Assembly: GCF_022201045.2 (NCBI RefSeq)
Contig: NC_068562.1
Coordinates: forward strand, 5,500,001-5,564,000
Source of the DNA: Citrus sinensis
Lineage: Eukaryota; Streptophyta; Magnoliopsida; Sapindales; Rutaceae
DNA: 64,000 nt
Direction: 5' to 3'
The position numbers and the translations under genes are program-made. Below, piece by piece: positions 62,715-64,000 of this stretch. The number at the start of each line of letters is the position of its first letter. Position 1 is the first letter of the stretch. The notes under the pieces are model-generated. The model was given only the letters and a program-made list of their open reading frames with translations, was not told the origin of the DNA and did not search any database.

Positions 62715-63943
62715 CATCACATGTGTACGCGACAATAGTAAAACATAATTGGATGATTGCACTGTGATCTAGTGCTATGATTGTAACATACGGGTATCAC
62801 CGACAGTACAAGTCATTTTATTTGTTTATAGCTTTGCTGTTGAACGACCACCAGACATGGAACTCTTACTAATTACATGCTTCTTCAACAAATTAACTTG
62901 CACATATTTTCATTTTTTTTCAAATTTTGACGACAAGCAAGCCATCCCAATTCCTAAGGAGCCCTGGTGCGAACCCAATTGTATGCCGAGGGCTACTACT
63001 AGGCCATGGGCGAAGCTATTTTACCGTTACCTACATATGACCAAGTTTTTTCGTTTTTAAGTAGCAGAATGATATTATCGAAATAATAGTCAACTCAGAC
63101 GAAGAATAAAGAAATAATAGTAAAGTGGGCGGCGACAGTAGTGCCATTTGCTCCATTTGGGCCATAATTATTAAATACACCCCTACCATTTCCGAGAATC
63201 CCACTTTGTTTATATGCACTCGCAATATGTCTTGAGCCAGAACCATTATGTTTACGAATCAGGATAATGATCGCCCCATTTATTGGAACCTGTTCAATAC
63301 ACCCGCATGATTTGCTAAGAACATCCACTTTATTTCATGAAAAATGGCACATCCACTTCTTTTAATATATTAACGAATAATAAACGCATTTTCTATTTTG
63401 CAATTTCTTAGTGAATGATATTTTCCCCGTGTGAGGATCATGAAAAAGAATTCAAACGTTCGCACGTAAAAAACTCTTGATGTAGAAAAATGAATTGAAA
63501 AAACTTTTTACTTAAGAAAATTGTTAGTCCAAATCGAAAGAACAAATCTTTGACTTAACGGCCCAGTAGGATAGAATAGGATTCCGGTCAAATAATCCAA
63601 TATCATCTCTGTCATTCCCACTCTTATCTCCTATCAGCATTATTGGTCCTAGAAAACCATCCACACGCGCTCAAAATCAGCTTAACCTCGCACCTCGGTA
63701 AAAACGCCGCCGTATCCCTCCACAAACAAAACAACTGCAACTGCCTGTCTGGCTTTGCTAGTAGGTAGCGAGTAATAAGAGCTACTCACTCTCGCGCGTA
63801 AGTCCTCCTGACAGTCATTTGGAGCCAACTAAATTCCTCGTAATATAAGCCACGCTCAAATCAAATCTCAATCACTTGAATATTTTTCTTTGAAGAAGAT
63901 CCAATTCCCCTCCAGTTAACTTTACAGTTTCTGCAATTCTGCT
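62715..63943 (+). promoter_or_regulatory. Spacer and promoter of the 14-3-3 gene
   Basis: No gene is seen before 63944. GC content and pyrimidine content rise from 63650. A TATAAG motif near 63844 lies about 100 bp before the ATG, a plausible core promoter. Frames at 62857-63060 and 63031-63328 are unsupported. Confidence 0.5.
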
Positions 63944-64000
63944 ATGGGAACCCCGACGAGAGAGCAATACGTTTACCTGGCGAAACTCGCCGAGCAAGCC
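63944..64000 (+). CDS. 14-3-3 (GF14) protein, first 19 codons only
   Basis: The window ends inside this gene. The visible start MGTPTREQYVYLAKLAEQA is the N-terminal helix of plant 14-3-3 proteins (usually followed by ERYEEMVEFM). 14-3-3 dimers bind phosphoserine/threonine motifs on client proteins in the cytosol and nucleus. The isoform cannot be set from so little sequence. Confidence 0.92.
   Translation, partial: MGTPTREQYVYLAKLAEQA

Overview
This is a 64 kb piece of a plant nuclear genome, almost certainly a eudicot. The genes are intron-rich with GT-AG introns, the spacers are AT-rich and full of small transposons, and the proteins include plant-only families (PELPK-type wall proteins, class III peroxidase, CURT1, PPR relics, PGG/ankyrin). 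From remembered protein sequences I would guess Citrus or a relative; this is an inference, not a search result.

Layout. 0-7 kb: a small zinc-ribbon protein gene (minus), a large foldback element and a broken ankyrin/PGG gene. 7-17.7 kb: a tandem family of four PELPK1-like secreted proline-rich protein genes, two apparently intact and two decayed. It is interrupted by a 2.4 kb Mutator-like element (12.2-14.6 kb) that carries the last exons of a cytosolic GAPDH gene and the last three exons of a second, unidentified gene. 18.3-25.6 kb: two minus-strand housekeeping genes, an IMPACT/YigZ-family gene and a MYND-type ubiquitin protease (UBP16/17 type). 26.8-31.7 kb: a transposon graveyard with a SINE, a LINE tail holding a hAT MITE, and Tourist-like and palindromic MITEs. 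32.5-33.4 kb: an intronless mitochondrial dicarboxylate carrier (plus). 36.9-46.1 kb: a 20-exon minus-strand gene for a plant-conserved protein of about 1157 residues, related to Arabidopsis At4g24610/At5g65440. 50-52 kb: paired PPR gene relics. 52.4-55.2 kb: a five-exon thylakoid CURT1-type gene (minus). 56.2-57.2 kb: a second Mutator-like element. 57.9-59.6 kb: a four-exon class III peroxidase (plus) with a MITE in intron 3. 63.9 kb to the end: the first codons of a 14-3-3 gene (plus).

Together the order UBP16/17, dicarboxylate carrier, At4g24610-like and a 14-3-3 gene recalls the Arabidopsis blocks At4g24560-At4g24610 and At5g65430-At5g65450, so this is probably an old conserved segment later loosened by transposons and local duplication. 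There are no operons; the genes are independently transcribed. The most notable structure is the gene-capturing element at 12.2-14.6 kb, inside the PELPK array. I see no virus-like element I can support.
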